Shown here in pieces: positions 29,226-37,712 of a DNA stretch of 64,000 nucleotides. The translations under genes were made by a program, and so were the position numbers. The DNA is from Bosea sp. BIWAKO-01. GTDB taxonomy: Bacteria > Pseudomonadota > Alphaproteobacteria > Rhizobiales > Beijerinckiaceae. A model generated the notes under the pieces. It was not told the DNA's origin. It saw only the letters and a program-made list of their open reading frames with translations, and searched no databases. Every line of letters starts with the position of its first letter. Within the stretch, counting starts at the first letter, position 1. The DNA is taken from positions 4,986,501 to 5,050,500 of the forward strand of contig NZ_BCQA01000001.1 of the NCBI RefSeq assembly GCF_001748145.1, given 5' to 3'.

Positions 29226-30230
29226 ATGGCTCTGCCAGACTTTTCCATGCGCCAGTTGCTCGAAGCCGGCGCGCATTTCGGCCACCAGGCTCACCGCTGG
29301 AACCCGAAGATGTCGCCGTATATCTACGGCACCCGCAACAATATCCACATTCTCGACCTGTCGCAGTCGGTGCCGATGCTCTCGCGCGCCCTGCAGGCTG
29401 TCAGCGACACCGTGGCCCGTGGCGGCCGCGTCCTGTTCGTCGGCACCAAGCGCCAGGCGCAGGACTCGATCGCCGACGCTGCCAAGCGGTCGGCTCAGTA
29501 CTACGTCAACTCCCGTTGGCTCGGCGGCATGCTGACCAACTGGAAGACCATCTCGGCCTCGATCCAGCGCCTGCGCAAGGTCGACGAGCTCCTGAATGGC
29601 GGCAGCACCGGCCTGACCAAGAAGGAACGCCTGATGCTGGCGCGTGAGCGCGACAAGCTCGAGAAGGCGCTCGGCGGCATCAAGGACATGGGCGGCACGC
29701 CCGACATGATCTTCGTGATCGACACCAACAAGGAAGCGCTCGCGATCAAGGAGGCCCAGCGCCTCGGCATCCCGGTCGCCGCCATTGTCGACTCGAACTC
29801 GGATCCGGACGGCATCACCTACCCGGTGCCTGCCAATGACGACGCCGGCCGCGCCATCCAGCTTTATTGCGATCTGATCGCCCGTTCGGCCATCGATGGC
29901 ATCTCGCGCGCCTCGGGCGACCATGGCATCGATCTCGGCGCTGCCGAGGCCCCCATCGTTGAGACGGCGATCATCGAGCCGGCCGCAGACGCTGCCCCGG
30001 TGTTCGAGCTGCTGACCGCGCCGCGCGGCGCGCCGGACGACTTCATGAAGCTCTCCGGCATGGGGCCGGAGCTGGTTCAGAAGCTCAACGACGGTGGCCT
30101 GTTCCACTTCTGGCAGATCGCTGCGATGTCGCCGGCCGATGTCGTCAAGGTTGATGCCGATCTGAAGCTCGGCGGTCGCATCGAGCGCGACGGCTGGGTT
30201 GCCCAGGCGCGCGATCTCGCCGAGGCCTGA
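29226..30230 (+). CDS. rpsB: 30S ribosomal protein S2 with C-terminal helix-hairpin-helix extension
   Basis: S2 binds late to the 30S subunit. The 334-residue protein has a normal S2 core ([61 protein letters not shown]). About 80-90 residues beyond the typical 250-residue core form an extension with [20 protein letters not shown] and FHFWQIAAM, a helix-hairpin-helix-like unit of the kind seen also on some alphaproteobacterial L21 proteins. The start at 29226 matches the family; the frame is open to 29160. Confidence 0.97.
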   Translation: MALPDFSMRQLLEAGAHFGHQAHRWNPKMSPYIYGTRNNIHILDLSQSVPMLSRALQAVSDTVARGGRVLFVGTKRQAQDSIADAAKRSAQYYVNSRWLGGMLTNWKTISASIQRLRKVDELLNGGSTGLTKKERLMLARERDKLEKALGGIKDMGGTPDMIFVIDTNKEALAIKEAQRLGIPVAAIVDSNSDPDGITYPVPANDDAGRAIQLYCDLIARSAIDGISRASGDHGIDLGAAEAPIVETAIIEPAADAAPVFELLTAPRGAPDDFMKLSGMGPELVQKLNDGGLFHFWQIAAMSPADVVKVDADLKLGGRIERDGWVAQARDLAEA

Positions 30231-30304
30231 GAGCAAGCTCAGGGCGGCGCGTCATCGGCGCGTCGCCTCGGCAGCGCAGCAATGCGCGGCAAATGAATGA
30301 AGTC

Positions 30305-30338
30305 ACGCCGACGGCCGGTCACGGAGCGTCGGCGTTTT
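30305..30338 (+). terminator. intrinsic terminator or attenuator between rpsB and tsf
   Basis: ACGCCGACG (30305-30313) and CGTCGGCGT (30327-30335) form a 9-bp stem, followed by TTTT up to 30338. It lies 75 bases after the rpsB stop and 95 before tsf, so it may set a lower level of EF-Ts relative to S2 by partial termination. Confidence 0.6.
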
Positions 30339-30433
30339 CCCTTCGCGCTATGGCGCGCTCTGAAATCGAAGACCGTGCCGTTGGCCGCCAGCGTCGTTGC
30401 GCAGGCCCGGCACATGACAGCAAGGAACGACAG

Positions 30434-31357
30434 ATGGCTGCGATCACCGCCGGCATGGTGAAGGAACTCCGCGACAAGACTGGCGCGGGCATGATGGATT
30501 GCAAGACCGCGCTGGCCGCGACCGACGGCAACATCGAGGCCGCCATCGACTGGTTGCGCACCAAGGGCCTTGCCAAGGCCGCGAAGAAGGCCGGCCGCGT
30601 TGCCGCCGAGGGCCTGGTCGCCGTGGCCGTGTCCGAGAACCGCGGTGTCGTCGCCGAGGTCAATTCCGAGACCGACTTCGTTGCGCGTAATCTCGAGTTC
30701 CAGGCGCTCGCCCGCACGATCGCCGACGTCTCGCTGGAGCGCGGCGGCGACGTCGAGGCGCTGCTCGCCCATCACTATCCGGGCGGCGGCACCGTCGCTG
30801 ACGCCATCGCCAATGCCATCGCCACGATTGGCGAGAACATGACCCTGCGCCGTGTCGCCGAGGTCAAGGTCAGCGCCGGCGTCATCGGCCAGTACGTCCA
30901 CGGCTCGGTCGCCGATGGTCTCGGCAAGATCGGCGTCATCGTCGGTCTCGAGACGACCGGCAAGGGCGAAGAGCTTGCGGCCCTCGGTCGTCAGCTTGCC
31001 ATGCACGTCGCCGCCACCAATCCGGTCGCGCTCGATCTTGCTTCGGTTGATCCGGTGATCCTGGAGCGCGAGAAGGCGATCCTGGCCGAGAAGAATGCCG
31101 GCAAGCCCGCCAACGTGCTCGAGAAGATCACCGAGAGCGGCTTGAAGAGCTACGCCAAGGAGTACTGCCTGCTCGAGCAGGCCTATATCCATGACGGCTC
31201 GAAGTCCGTGGCCCAGGTGCTGAAGGAAGCGGAGGGCAAGGTTGGTGCTCCGGTCAAGCTGACCGGCTTCGCTCGCTTCGCGCTCGGCGAGGGCATCGAG
31301 AAGGAAGAAACCGATTTCGCCGCTGAAGTCGCAGCGGCTGGCGGCACGACGGGCTGA
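30434..31357 (+). CDS. tsf: translation elongation factor Ts
   Basis: EF-Ts exchanges GDP for GTP on EF-Tu. The 307-residue protein has the N-terminal UBA-like domain with [18 protein letters not shown], the core motif [10 protein letters not shown], and [10 protein letters not shown]. Size is normal for alphaproteobacteria. The start at 30434 is the canonical [13 protein letters not shown]; the upstream open frame to 30293 crosses the hairpin and is not used. It is downstream of rpsB as usual and ends at a strong terminator. Confidence 0.97.
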   Translation: MAAITAGMVKELRDKTGAGMMDCKTALAATDGNIEAAIDWLRTKGLAKAAKKAGRVAAEGLVAVAVSENRGVVAEVNSETDFVARNLEFQALARTIADVSLERGGDVEALLAHHYPGGGTVADAIANAIATIGENMTLRRVAEVKVSAGVIGQYVHGSVADGLGKIGVIVGLETTGKGEELAALGRQLAMHVAATNPVALDLASVDPVILEREKAILAEKNAGKPANVLEKITESGLKSYAKEYCLLEQAYIHDGSKSVAQVLKEAEGKVGAPVKLTGFARFALGEGIEKEETDFAAEVAAAGGTTG

Positions 31358-31378
31358 TAAGCCGGTTGATAGGATCTG

Positions 31379-31408
31379 AAAAAGGCCGCGCTCTGCGCGG
31401 CCTTTTTT
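31379..31408 (+). terminator. intrinsic terminator after tsf
   Basis: AAAGGCCGCGC (31381-31391), a TCT loop, and GCGCGGCCTTT (31395-31405) make an 11-bp perfect stem ending in a run of six T. It is 22 bases after the tsf stop and separates tsf from pyrH. Confidence 0.9.
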
Positions 31409-31463
31409 GTAAGAAGACGATGTTGGTGCCGAATCGCGCCGTCCCAGCCCATGGAGAAAGCCG

Positions 31464-32171
31464 GTGAGACCCAAACGCGTTCTTGTGAAGCTCTCCGGCG
31501 AAGCCCTTGCGGGGAAAGCTGGATCCGGCCTCGACGGTACGACACTGACTGCGCTCGCAGCCGATATCGCGAAGGCCGCGCATGAAGGCGTCGAGATTGC
31601 GATCGTCGTCGGCGGCGGCAATTTCTTTCGCGGGGTCCAAGGCTTGAACAAGGGCCTTGATCGACCAAGCGCTGATTCGATCGGCATGCTCGGCACGGTG
31701 ATGAACGCGCTTGCGCTCGAGCATGCCATCGAGATCGCCGGCGCCCCGGCCCGCGCCATGTCGGCTGTGCCCATGCCCTCGCTCTGCGAGAGCTATGCTC
31801 GCCGGCGCGCGCTCGACCATCTCAGCCACGGCAAGGTCGTCATTCTCGGCGGTGGCACGGGTAATCCCTATTTCACCACCGATACCGGAGCGGCCCTTCG
31901 GGCGGCCGAGCTCGACTGCCAGCAATTGCTGAAGGCGACGCAGGTCGATGGCGTCTACACCGCCGATCCGAAGAAGGATCCGAATGCCAAGCGCTATGAG
32001 AGCCTGACTCATGCCGAGGCGATCAGGCATGATCTCAAGGTGATGGATACGGCTGCCTTTGCGCTGGCGCGCGACGCCGGGCTGACGATCGTCGTCTTCT
32101 CGATCGCCGAAACGGGCGCGCTTGCGGCCGTTCTGCGCGGCGAGGGCAGGGCAACCTATGTGACGCCCTGA
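31464..32171 (+). CDS. pyrH: UMP kinase PyrH
   Basis: PyrH phosphorylates UMP to UDP and is regulated allosterically by GTP and UTP. The 235-residue amino-acid-kinase-fold protein has RVLVKLSGEALAG at the start, IVVGGGNFFRGV, the LGTVMNALALEHA segment, GGGTGNPYFTTDTGAALRA, and the C-terminal SIAETGAL. It lies between tsf and frr, but a VOC gene on the opposite strand separates it from frr. Confidence 0.97.
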   Translation: MRPKRVLVKLSGEALAGKAGSGLDGTTLTALAADIAKAAHEGVEIAIVVGGGNFFRGVQGLNKGLDRPSADSIGMLGTVMNALALEHAIEIAGAPARAMSAVPMPSLCESYARRRALDHLSHGKVVILGGGTGNPYFTTDTGAALRAAELDCQQLLKATQVDGVYTADPKKDPNAKRYESLTHAEAIRHDLKVMDTAAFALARDAGLTIVVFSIAETGALAAVLRGEGRATYVTP

Positions 32172-32199
32172 CCGCCGGATTCCTCGCGGTTTACAAGGC

Positions 32200-32613
32200 T
32201 CAGTAGTTCGGCCAGATCCCCGGCGTCATCAACTCCAGCAGATGGCCGTCGGGATCACGGAAGTAGAGGCTGTTTCCGCCGCGATCCCAGCTCATCCGGC
32301 CCTCGATATCGATTCCATGCTGCTGCAGCCGCTCTTCCCAGGCTGTGAGTTCGCTGGTGTCGATCGCGAAGCAGATATGCAGGGGTCCGCTGCCGTCATG
32401 CGGTGGAATACTGCCCTTGGCTGATGATTGGGTGAGGAGAGATTGTCCTCGAAGGAAGAGCAGAAGGACACTCGTCCCGCCAACATCATAGGCGAATAGC
32501 GTCCTCGTCTTCAGCATCGGCTTCAATCCGAGCTTCGTCTCATAGAACTCCTGCGCGCGATCGAGATCGTCGACATAGAGCGCAGTTTCAATGATGCGGT
32601 TCAGACGGGGCAA
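32200..32613 (-). CDS. VOC family protein (glyoxalase-like)
   Basis: This protein (137 residues from the chosen start) has the vicinal-oxygen-chelate fold: LNRIIETALYVDDLDRAQEF and YETKLGLKP in the first half, HICFAIDTSEL and YFRDPDGHLLELMTPGIW in the second, with His/Glu metal-ligand candidates. The frame is open to an ATG at 32655, but a GAGGAG site five bases before TTG at 32613 and the usual N-terminus (M-P-R-L-N-R-I) favour a TTG start. It is inserted on the opposite strand between pyrH and frr. Substrate unknown. Confidence 0.85.
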   Translation of the reverse strand: MPRLNRIIETALYVDDLDRAQEFYETKLGLKPMLKTRTLFAYDVGGTSVLLLFLRGQSLLTQSSAKGSIPPHDGSGPLHICFAIDTSELTAWEERLQQHGIDIEGRMSWDRGGNSLYFRDPDGHLLELMTPGIWPNY

Positions 32614-32862
32614 GGGGTCTCCTCGTGGTTCGGTTGTGCTCGGCCGCGACGTCACGGTCGAGGCCCGACCTTAAAGCTAGGAAGCGGCGCCTGGTCTTGC
32701 CACCGTTCCGGATCACCTGTCCGCCATGCCGACCTGCCTCAGGCGTTTTTCCCTTGCAGATTGCCCCGCGAAGGTGCTGTTGGCACATGAAATCCTTGAC
32801 CCTGAGCGGGGCCGCGGCCATGGTCGCGCCGGTTTTCGATTATCTGCAAGGTCTCGACTAAA

Positions 32863-33426
32863 ATGGCCCAGACGACATTCGACCTCGCCGACGTGAAGCG
32901 TCGGATGCAAGGCGCGGTGCAATCCTTCAAGGGCGATCTCGCCTCCCTGCGCACCGGCCGCGCCTCCGCTAATGTTCTCGATCCGATCCAGGTCGAGGCT
33001 TATGGCGCGCGTACACCCTTGACACAGCTTGCCACTGTCAGCGTGCCTGAAGCGCGCCTGCTCAGTGTCCAGGTCTGGGACCGCAGCATGGTCCAGGCGG
33101 TGGAGAAGGCGATCCGCGAATCCGATCTGGGCCTCAACCCCCAGACAGAAGGGCAGGTGCTGCGCATCCGGATTCCGGAGCTGAACGAGCAGCGCCGCAA
33201 GGAGATGGTCAAGGTCGCGCATAAATATGCCGAAGAATCCAAGATCGCAGTGCGCCATGTCCGCCGCGACGGGATCGACGTGATCAAGAAGCTCGAGAAG
33301 GACGGTCACCTGACCAAGGATGACGTGACGCGCGAGTCGGATCAGGTCCAGAAGGTCACAGACCAGCATATCGCCGAGATCGATCAGGCGCTGGCGACGA
33401 AGGAAAAGGAAATCCTGCACGTCTGA
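32863..33426 (+). CDS. frr: ribosome recycling factor
   Basis: RRF splits the post-termination ribosome with EF-G. The 187-residue protein shows the three-helix bundle sequence features: [32 protein letters not shown], and the conserved LTEERRKE-like segment here as [11 protein letters not shown], then [10 protein letters not shown]. Size is as expected. The 207 bases between the VOC gene and frr hold no other supported gene. Confidence 0.97.
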   Translation: MAQTTFDLADVKRRMQGAVQSFKGDLASLRTGRASANVLDPIQVEAYGARTPLTQLATVSVPEARLLSVQVWDRSMVQAVEKAIRESDLGLNPQTEGQVLRIRIPELNEQRRKEMVKVAHKYAEESKIAVRHVRRDGIDVIKKLEKDGHLTKDDVTRESDQVQKVTDQHIAEIDQALATKEKEILHV

Positions 33427-33435
33427 TCCTGTTGC

Positions 33436-33456
33436 CCGGCGGGTTTGAGCCGCCGG
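33436..33456 (+). other. hairpin between frr and uppS
   Basis: CCGGCGG (33436-33442) and CCGCCGG (33450-33456) form a 7-bp stem with a 7-base loop just after the frr stop. There is no T-run, so it may be an mRNA-processing or weak termination structure within the operon. Confidence 0.4.
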
Positions 33457-33493
33457 CTATGATCCGGGACGCAACGCCGAAAGAGGCACGAGA

Positions 33494-34255
33494 ATGTCAG
33501 CAGGCCAGCGTCCGGAGGTCCAGGCTGCAGGGCCCTCCCATGTCGCAGTGATCATGGACGGCAACGGGCGCTGGGCTCAGTTGCGCGGCCTGCCGCGACA
33601 TGAAGGGCATCGGCGCGGGCTGGAGGCCTTGCGCCGCACCGTCCGCAACGCCAGCGATCTCGGCATCGAGATACTGACGGTCTACAGTTTCTCGACGGAG
33701 AACTGGCGCCGGCCTGCTGCCGAAGTGTCGTTTCTGATGACGCTGCTCAAGCATTTCATCGAGAAGGATCTGACCGAACTCGGTGCGGCCGGGGTCCGGG
33801 TCCGGGTCATTGGCGGCAGGAGCGATCTGGCGCCCGATCTGCGCCGTCTGGTCGAGCACGCCGAGGTGACCACGCGCAACAACACGGGAATGACGCTCGT
33901 CGTCGCCTTCAATTATGGCTCGCGCGACGAGATCGTCCGAGCGGCGCGCCAACTGGCCTCGGATGTCGCGGCAGGCCTTGTCGACGCAACCACCATTGAT
34001 GAGAGCAGTATCTCTGCGCGGCTCGATACCGCAGACCTGCCCGACCCCGAGCTCGTCATTCGCACATCGGGCGAGACACGGATCTCGAATTTTCTGCTTT
34101 GGCAGGCCGCCTATGCGGAGTTCGTCTTCACCCCGGTACTCTGGCCGGATTTCGATCGCGCGGCATTGGAAGAAGCGCTGGCCGAGTATCGCCGCCGCGA
34201 ACGCCGTTTCGGCGGCGTGTCGGAGCCATCCGGCCGCAATGTGGGCGTAGCGTGA
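33494..34255 (+). CDS. uppS: isoprenyl transferase (undecaprenyl diphosphate synthase)
   Basis: UppS condenses isopentenyl diphosphate onto farnesyl diphosphate to make the C55 carrier lipid for peptidoglycan and O-antigen synthesis. The 253-residue cis-prenyltransferase has [14 protein letters not shown] with the catalytic aspartate, [21 protein letters not shown], and the C-terminal [19 protein letters not shown] and YAEF region. Its stop overlaps the GTG start of cdsA (GTGA). Confidence 0.96.
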   Translation: MSAGQRPEVQAAGPSHVAVIMDGNGRWAQLRGLPRHEGHRRGLEALRRTVRNASDLGIEILTVYSFSTENWRRPAAEVSFLMTLLKHFIEKDLTELGAAGVRVRVIGGRSDLAPDLRRLVEHAEVTTRNNTGMTLVVAFNYGSRDEIVRAARQLASDVAAGLVDATTIDESSISARLDTADLPDPELVIRTSGETRISNFLLWQAAYAEFVFTPVLWPDFDRAALEEALAEYRRRERRFGGVSEPSGRNVGVA

Positions 34256-35082
34256 GTGACCAACCTTCCGGCGGTCCGGCCGCCGGCCCGAGCGAACTGA
34301 AGCTGCGTATCGCATCCGCGCTGGTGCTGGCCGCGGGCATTGTGGCTGCGACATTTGTCGGGGGCTGGCCGTTCAGGCTCATCTGGGCGCTGGCTGCCGG
34401 ATTGGTCGCCTATGAATGGCTCGCGATCGTGAGCCGCCGGAATGCGGTGCCGGCAGGCATCGGCGTTGCGATTGCCGGCCTGGCGCTTGGCTTCGCCCCG
34501 ATCAGTCCAGTGGCGCTCGCCGGTGTTTCCGCCTTCGCTGCGTTCTTTGGGGCGCTCCTGACCCCGGTTCTCGAAAAGCGGAACTGGCTGGAGGCCTGCG
34601 GTGTTGCCTACGCGCTCGCCTTTGCCCTGATCACGCCAGCGCTGCGTGCGCTGCCGGACTTCGGGTTTGCTGTGATCATCTGGACCTTCGCGGTCTGTTG
34701 GCTGACCGATATTGCCGCCTATTTTACGGGGCGGGCTCTTGGTGGGCCGAAGCTGATGCCTGCGATCAGCCCGAAGAAGACCTGGTCCGGCGCCCTCGGC
34801 GGAACCGCTGCCGGCACGCTTGGTGGTTATGTCGTCTGGGTGTTGACCCCGGGGGCGGCCGCAGTCGTGGGTCCGGTCTTTGTGATCGCTGCCTCGCTTT
34901 CGGCCTCGATCGTGAGTCAGGCTGGCGATCTCTTTGAATCGGCCGTCAAGCGTCGCTTTGGCACCAAGGATTCAAGCAAGTTGATCCCCGGCCATGGTGG
35001 CTTTTTCGATCGGCTTGATGGCTACTGGGCCGTGCTGGTCCTTGCTGGTGCTGCACTTTTCCTGGCGCATCTGGAGTTCTGA
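34252..35082 (+). CDS. cdsA: phosphatidate cytidylyltransferase CdsA
   Basis: CdsA makes CDP-diacylglycerol from phosphatidate and CTP, the branch point of phospholipid synthesis. The 276-residue protein has several membrane helices and the family signature near the C-terminus: [20 protein letters not shown] followed by DRLD. The GTG start at 34252 overlaps the uppS stop, indicating coupled translation. A longer frame from 34099 exists but overlaps uppS extensively. Confidence 0.94.
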   Translation: MSDQPSGGPAAGPSELKLRIASALVLAAGIVAATFVGGWPFRLIWALAAGLVAYEWLAIVSRRNAVPAGIGVAIAGLALGFAPISPVALAGVSAFAAFFGALLTPVLEKRNWLEACGVAYALAFALITPALRALPDFGFAVIIWTFAVCWLTDIAAYFTGRALGGPKLMPAISPKKTWSGALGGTAAGTLGGYVVWVLTPGAAAVVGPVFVIAASLSASIVSQAGDLFESAVKRRFGTKDSSKLIPGHGGFFDRLDGYWAVLVLAGAALFLAHLEF

Positions 35083-35089
35083 AGACGTC

Positions 35090-36268
35090 ATGCGCCGTCT
35101 CGTCACTCTTCTTGGAGCCACAGGCTCCATCGGCCGGTCGACGCGCGACGTCGTCTCGGAGAATCCTGATCGCCTGAAGATCGATGTCGTGGTCGGTGGG
35201 CGGGACGCTGCGAGCCTCGCCCGGGTGGCGGTCGAAACAGGTGCCCGCTTTGCCGCTTTGGCGGACGAGTCGGGAGGCGGAGCTCTGGCGCAGGCCCTGG
35301 CCGGTAGCGGTATCGACAGCGGGGCGGGGCGGCAGGCCGTTCTCGACGCGGTCGCGATGCCGAGCGACATTGTCGTCAGTGCCATAGCAGGGGCTGCCGG
35401 TCTGGAAGCGACCTTTGCCGCGCTGACGCCTGGCCGTGTGATTGCCCTCGCCAACAAAGAGAGCCTGGTTTGTGCTGGCGCTGCCGTGATGGCGCAGGCC
35501 AAGGCCGTGGGCGCGCGCATCCTGCCGCTGGATTCGGAGCATAATGCTCTCTTCCAGGCGCTTGGAGCTGAGCCGATCTCGGCGATCCGATCCATGACGC
35601 TGACGGCATCGGGGGGGCCCTTCCGCACCTGGTCGGCAGAACGAATTGCGGCGGCCAAGCCGGAGCAGGCTCTGGCCCACCCGAATTACGCAATGGGCGC
35701 CAAGATCACGATCGACTCCGCCAGCATGATGAACAAGGGTCTTGAGCTGATCGAGGCCTGTTTCCTGTTCGGGCTGAAGCACGATCAGCTTGATGTCCTG
35801 GTGCACCCTCAGCAGATCGTGCATGGTCTCGTTACCTTCCGCGATGGCTCGGTCACTGCAGGCATGGCAATTCCGGATATGCGGGTTGCGGCTGCGCATT
35901 GCCTTGGCGTCGACGGCCGGCTCGATGCGCCGGCCACGCGCTTCGTCGATCTCGTGACGACTGCGCCGCTGGCCTTCGAACGCCCTGATCTTGCCCGCTT
36001 TCCGGCGCTTGCTCTGGCGATGGCAGCGTTGGAGACCGGAGGCGCGGTGCCGGCGATCCTCAATGCCGCCAACGAAGTCGCGGTCGAGGCCTTTCTTGCC
36101 GGACGGATCGGCTTTTCCGGCATCCCGGCTCTCGTCGAGGCCGTCTGTAGCGGGCTCGGTGCTGACATCGCGGCACCGGTCGACATTGAAGCTGCCCTTG
36201 CCATTGACCATGAGGCGAGAAACCGCGCTCGCCTGCTCTTGTCGAAGGGCACCTTCACTGTCACGTAA
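35090..36268 (+). CDS. dxr: 1-deoxy-D-xylulose-5-phosphate reductoisomerase
   Basis: Dxr converts DXP to 2-C-methyl-D-erythritol 4-phosphate, the committed step of the non-mevalonate isoprenoid pathway feeding UppS. The 392-residue protein has the NADPH-binding GATGSIGRST, LANKESLVCAG, LDSEHNALFQAL, the substrate/metal region LTASGGPFR, and TIDSASMMNKGLELIEA. It starts seven bases after cdsA; the upstream open frame to 34994 lies inside cdsA. Confidence 0.97.
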   Translation: MRRLVTLLGATGSIGRSTRDVVSENPDRLKIDVVVGGRDAASLARVAVETGARFAALADESGGGALAQALAGSGIDSGAGRQAVLDAVAMPSDIVVSAIAGAAGLEATFAALTPGRVIALANKESLVCAGAAVMAQAKAVGARILPLDSEHNALFQALGAEPISAIRSMTLTASGGPFRTWSAERIAAAKPEQALAHPNYAMGAKITIDSASMMNKGLELIEACFLFGLKHDQLDVLVHPQQIVHGLVTFRDGSVTAGMAIPDMRVAAAHCLGVDGRLDAPATRFVDLVTTAPLAFERPDLARFPALALAMAALETGGAVPAILNAANEVAVEAFLAGRIGFSGIPALVEAVCSGLGADIAAPVDIEAALAIDHEARNRARLLLSKGTFTVT

Positions 36269-36291
36269 GGGACAGGAATCGGGAGAATTTT

Positions 36292-37443
36292 ATGGATATT
36301 GCAGCGACCGTCTGGAACTCGGGCAGCTTCCTGCTCAGTTACCTGGTGCCGTTCCTGTTTGTCCTGACCATCGTTGTATTCGTGCACGAGCTTGGGCACT
36401 TCCTCGTCGGTCGTTGGTGCGGCGTCGACGTGAAAGTGTTCTCGATCGGCTTCGGCCGCGAGATTTTCGGATTCGTTGACAAGCACGGCACGCGCTGGCG
36501 CTTCGCGCTGATCCCGCTAGGCGGCTATGTGAAGTTCTCGGGTGATGCGGATCCCTCGAGCTCCGCAGCCGACAGCGCTGAAGTCGAGCGCATGACGGCG
36601 GAACAGCGAGCACGTTCCTTCCCGGCTCAATCGATCGCTGAACGGGTGGCGATCGTCGCGGCCGGCCCGATTGCCAATTTCGTGCTGGCCATCCTCATCT
36701 TTGCCGGGACCGTCTACGCCTTCGGTCGCCCGGTCCTGACGCCCCGGGTTGAGCAGGTGATTGCCGGGAAGGCCGCTGAGCGCGCAGGTCTGCTCGCCGG
36801 GGACGTTGTCCTGACGATCGACGGCAAGCAGATCCGCAGCTTCAGCGACATGCAAAGAGTGGTCTCGACACACCCGAACGAGACCCTTTCGGTGACGGTC
36901 GATCGCGCGGGCACGATGGTGACCCTGCCTGTCACGCCTGATCTGAACGAGACATCGACGGCGCTCGGCAAACAGCGCATCGGCGTTATCGGGGTCCAGG
37001 CCTCCCGCCGGGCCGAGGACTGGACGACCCAGCATTACAGCCTCGGTGAAGCCGTGAAGGTTGGATTCTCCGAGACCTGGTTCGTGGTCGACCGGACCTA
37101 TGACTATCTGTCCAAATTGATGAGCGGTCGTGAATCGACGGATCAACTTTCGGGGCCGATCCGCATCGCCCAGGTTTCAGGGATGGTTGCTTCCAATGGA
37201 GGTCTGCTCGCGCTGATCAATCTTGCGGCGATTCTCTCGGTCTCGATCGGCCTGATGAACCTTTTGCCGGTTCCGATGCTCGATGGCGGACATCTGATGT
37301 TCTATGCGATCGAGGCTCTCCGCGGCCGCCCCTTGAGCGAGCGCGCCCAGGAGATCGGCTTTCGGGTCGGTTTTGGGCTGGTCCTGATGCTGATGCTCTT
37401 CGTGACGTGGAATGACATCGTCCACGTCCACTCGCGACTGTAG
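36292..37443 (+). CDS. rseP: RIP metalloprotease RseP (site-2 protease)
   Basis: RseP is an inner-membrane zinc protease that cleaves membrane-bound regulators such as anti-sigma factors and signal peptide remnants. The 383-residue protein has the zinc motif HELGH in VVFVHELGHFLVGR, a PDZ domain at about 125-220 (AAERAGLLAGDVVLTIDG), and the second metal motif NLLPVPMLDGGHLMF near the C-terminus. It is 23 bases after dxr and upstream of bamA, a conserved order. Confidence 0.96.
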   Translation: MDIAATVWNSGSFLLSYLVPFLFVLTIVVFVHELGHFLVGRWCGVDVKVFSIGFGREIFGFVDKHGTRWRFALIPLGGYVKFSGDADPSSSAADSAEVERMTAEQRARSFPAQSIAERVAIVAAGPIANFVLAILIFAGTVYAFGRPVLTPRVEQVIAGKAAERAGLLAGDVVLTIDGKQIRSFSDMQRVVSTHPNETLSVTVDRAGTMVTLPVTPDLNETSTALGKQRIGVIGVQASRRAEDWTTQHYSLGEAVKVGFSETWFVVDRTYDYLSKLMSGRESTDQLSGPIRIAQVSGMVASNGGLLALINLAAILSVSIGLMNLLPVPMLDGGHLMFYAIEALRGRPLSERAQEIGFRVGFGLVLMLMLFVTWNDIVHVHSRL

Positions 37444-37648
37444 ACTCCGGCTGGCAAGCCCACGAATGATGTGACCGGCGGCAAGATTCATTGCCGATAG
37501 GCGCAAAAGCTTCGTCGAATCGGGCGCTTTGCGGGGGGGCGCGTGGCCTCCTGGCAACGACGAGGTTAAAAATAATTTGTTAACGACAATGTTCGTTTGC
37601 ACCTCGTCGGAAACTTTGTAGAAGCGATTGGTCTGCAATGTCGCCATG

Positions 37649-37668
37649 CACCTGCCCAAAGGCAGGTG
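37649..37668 (+). other. hairpin in the bamA 5' leader
   Basis: CACCTGCC-caaa-GGCAGGTG forms a perfect 8-bp stem with a tetraloop, 45 bases before the bamA ATG. It has no T-run. It lies in a 269-base gap that also holds an AT-rich stretch (37565-37590), a likely promoter region. A regulatory leader is possible. Confidence 0.45.
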
Positions 37669-37712
37669 TCCCCGGTTGGGGTGGTGACCTACTAAATGGA
37701 ATAGGCGACCCG

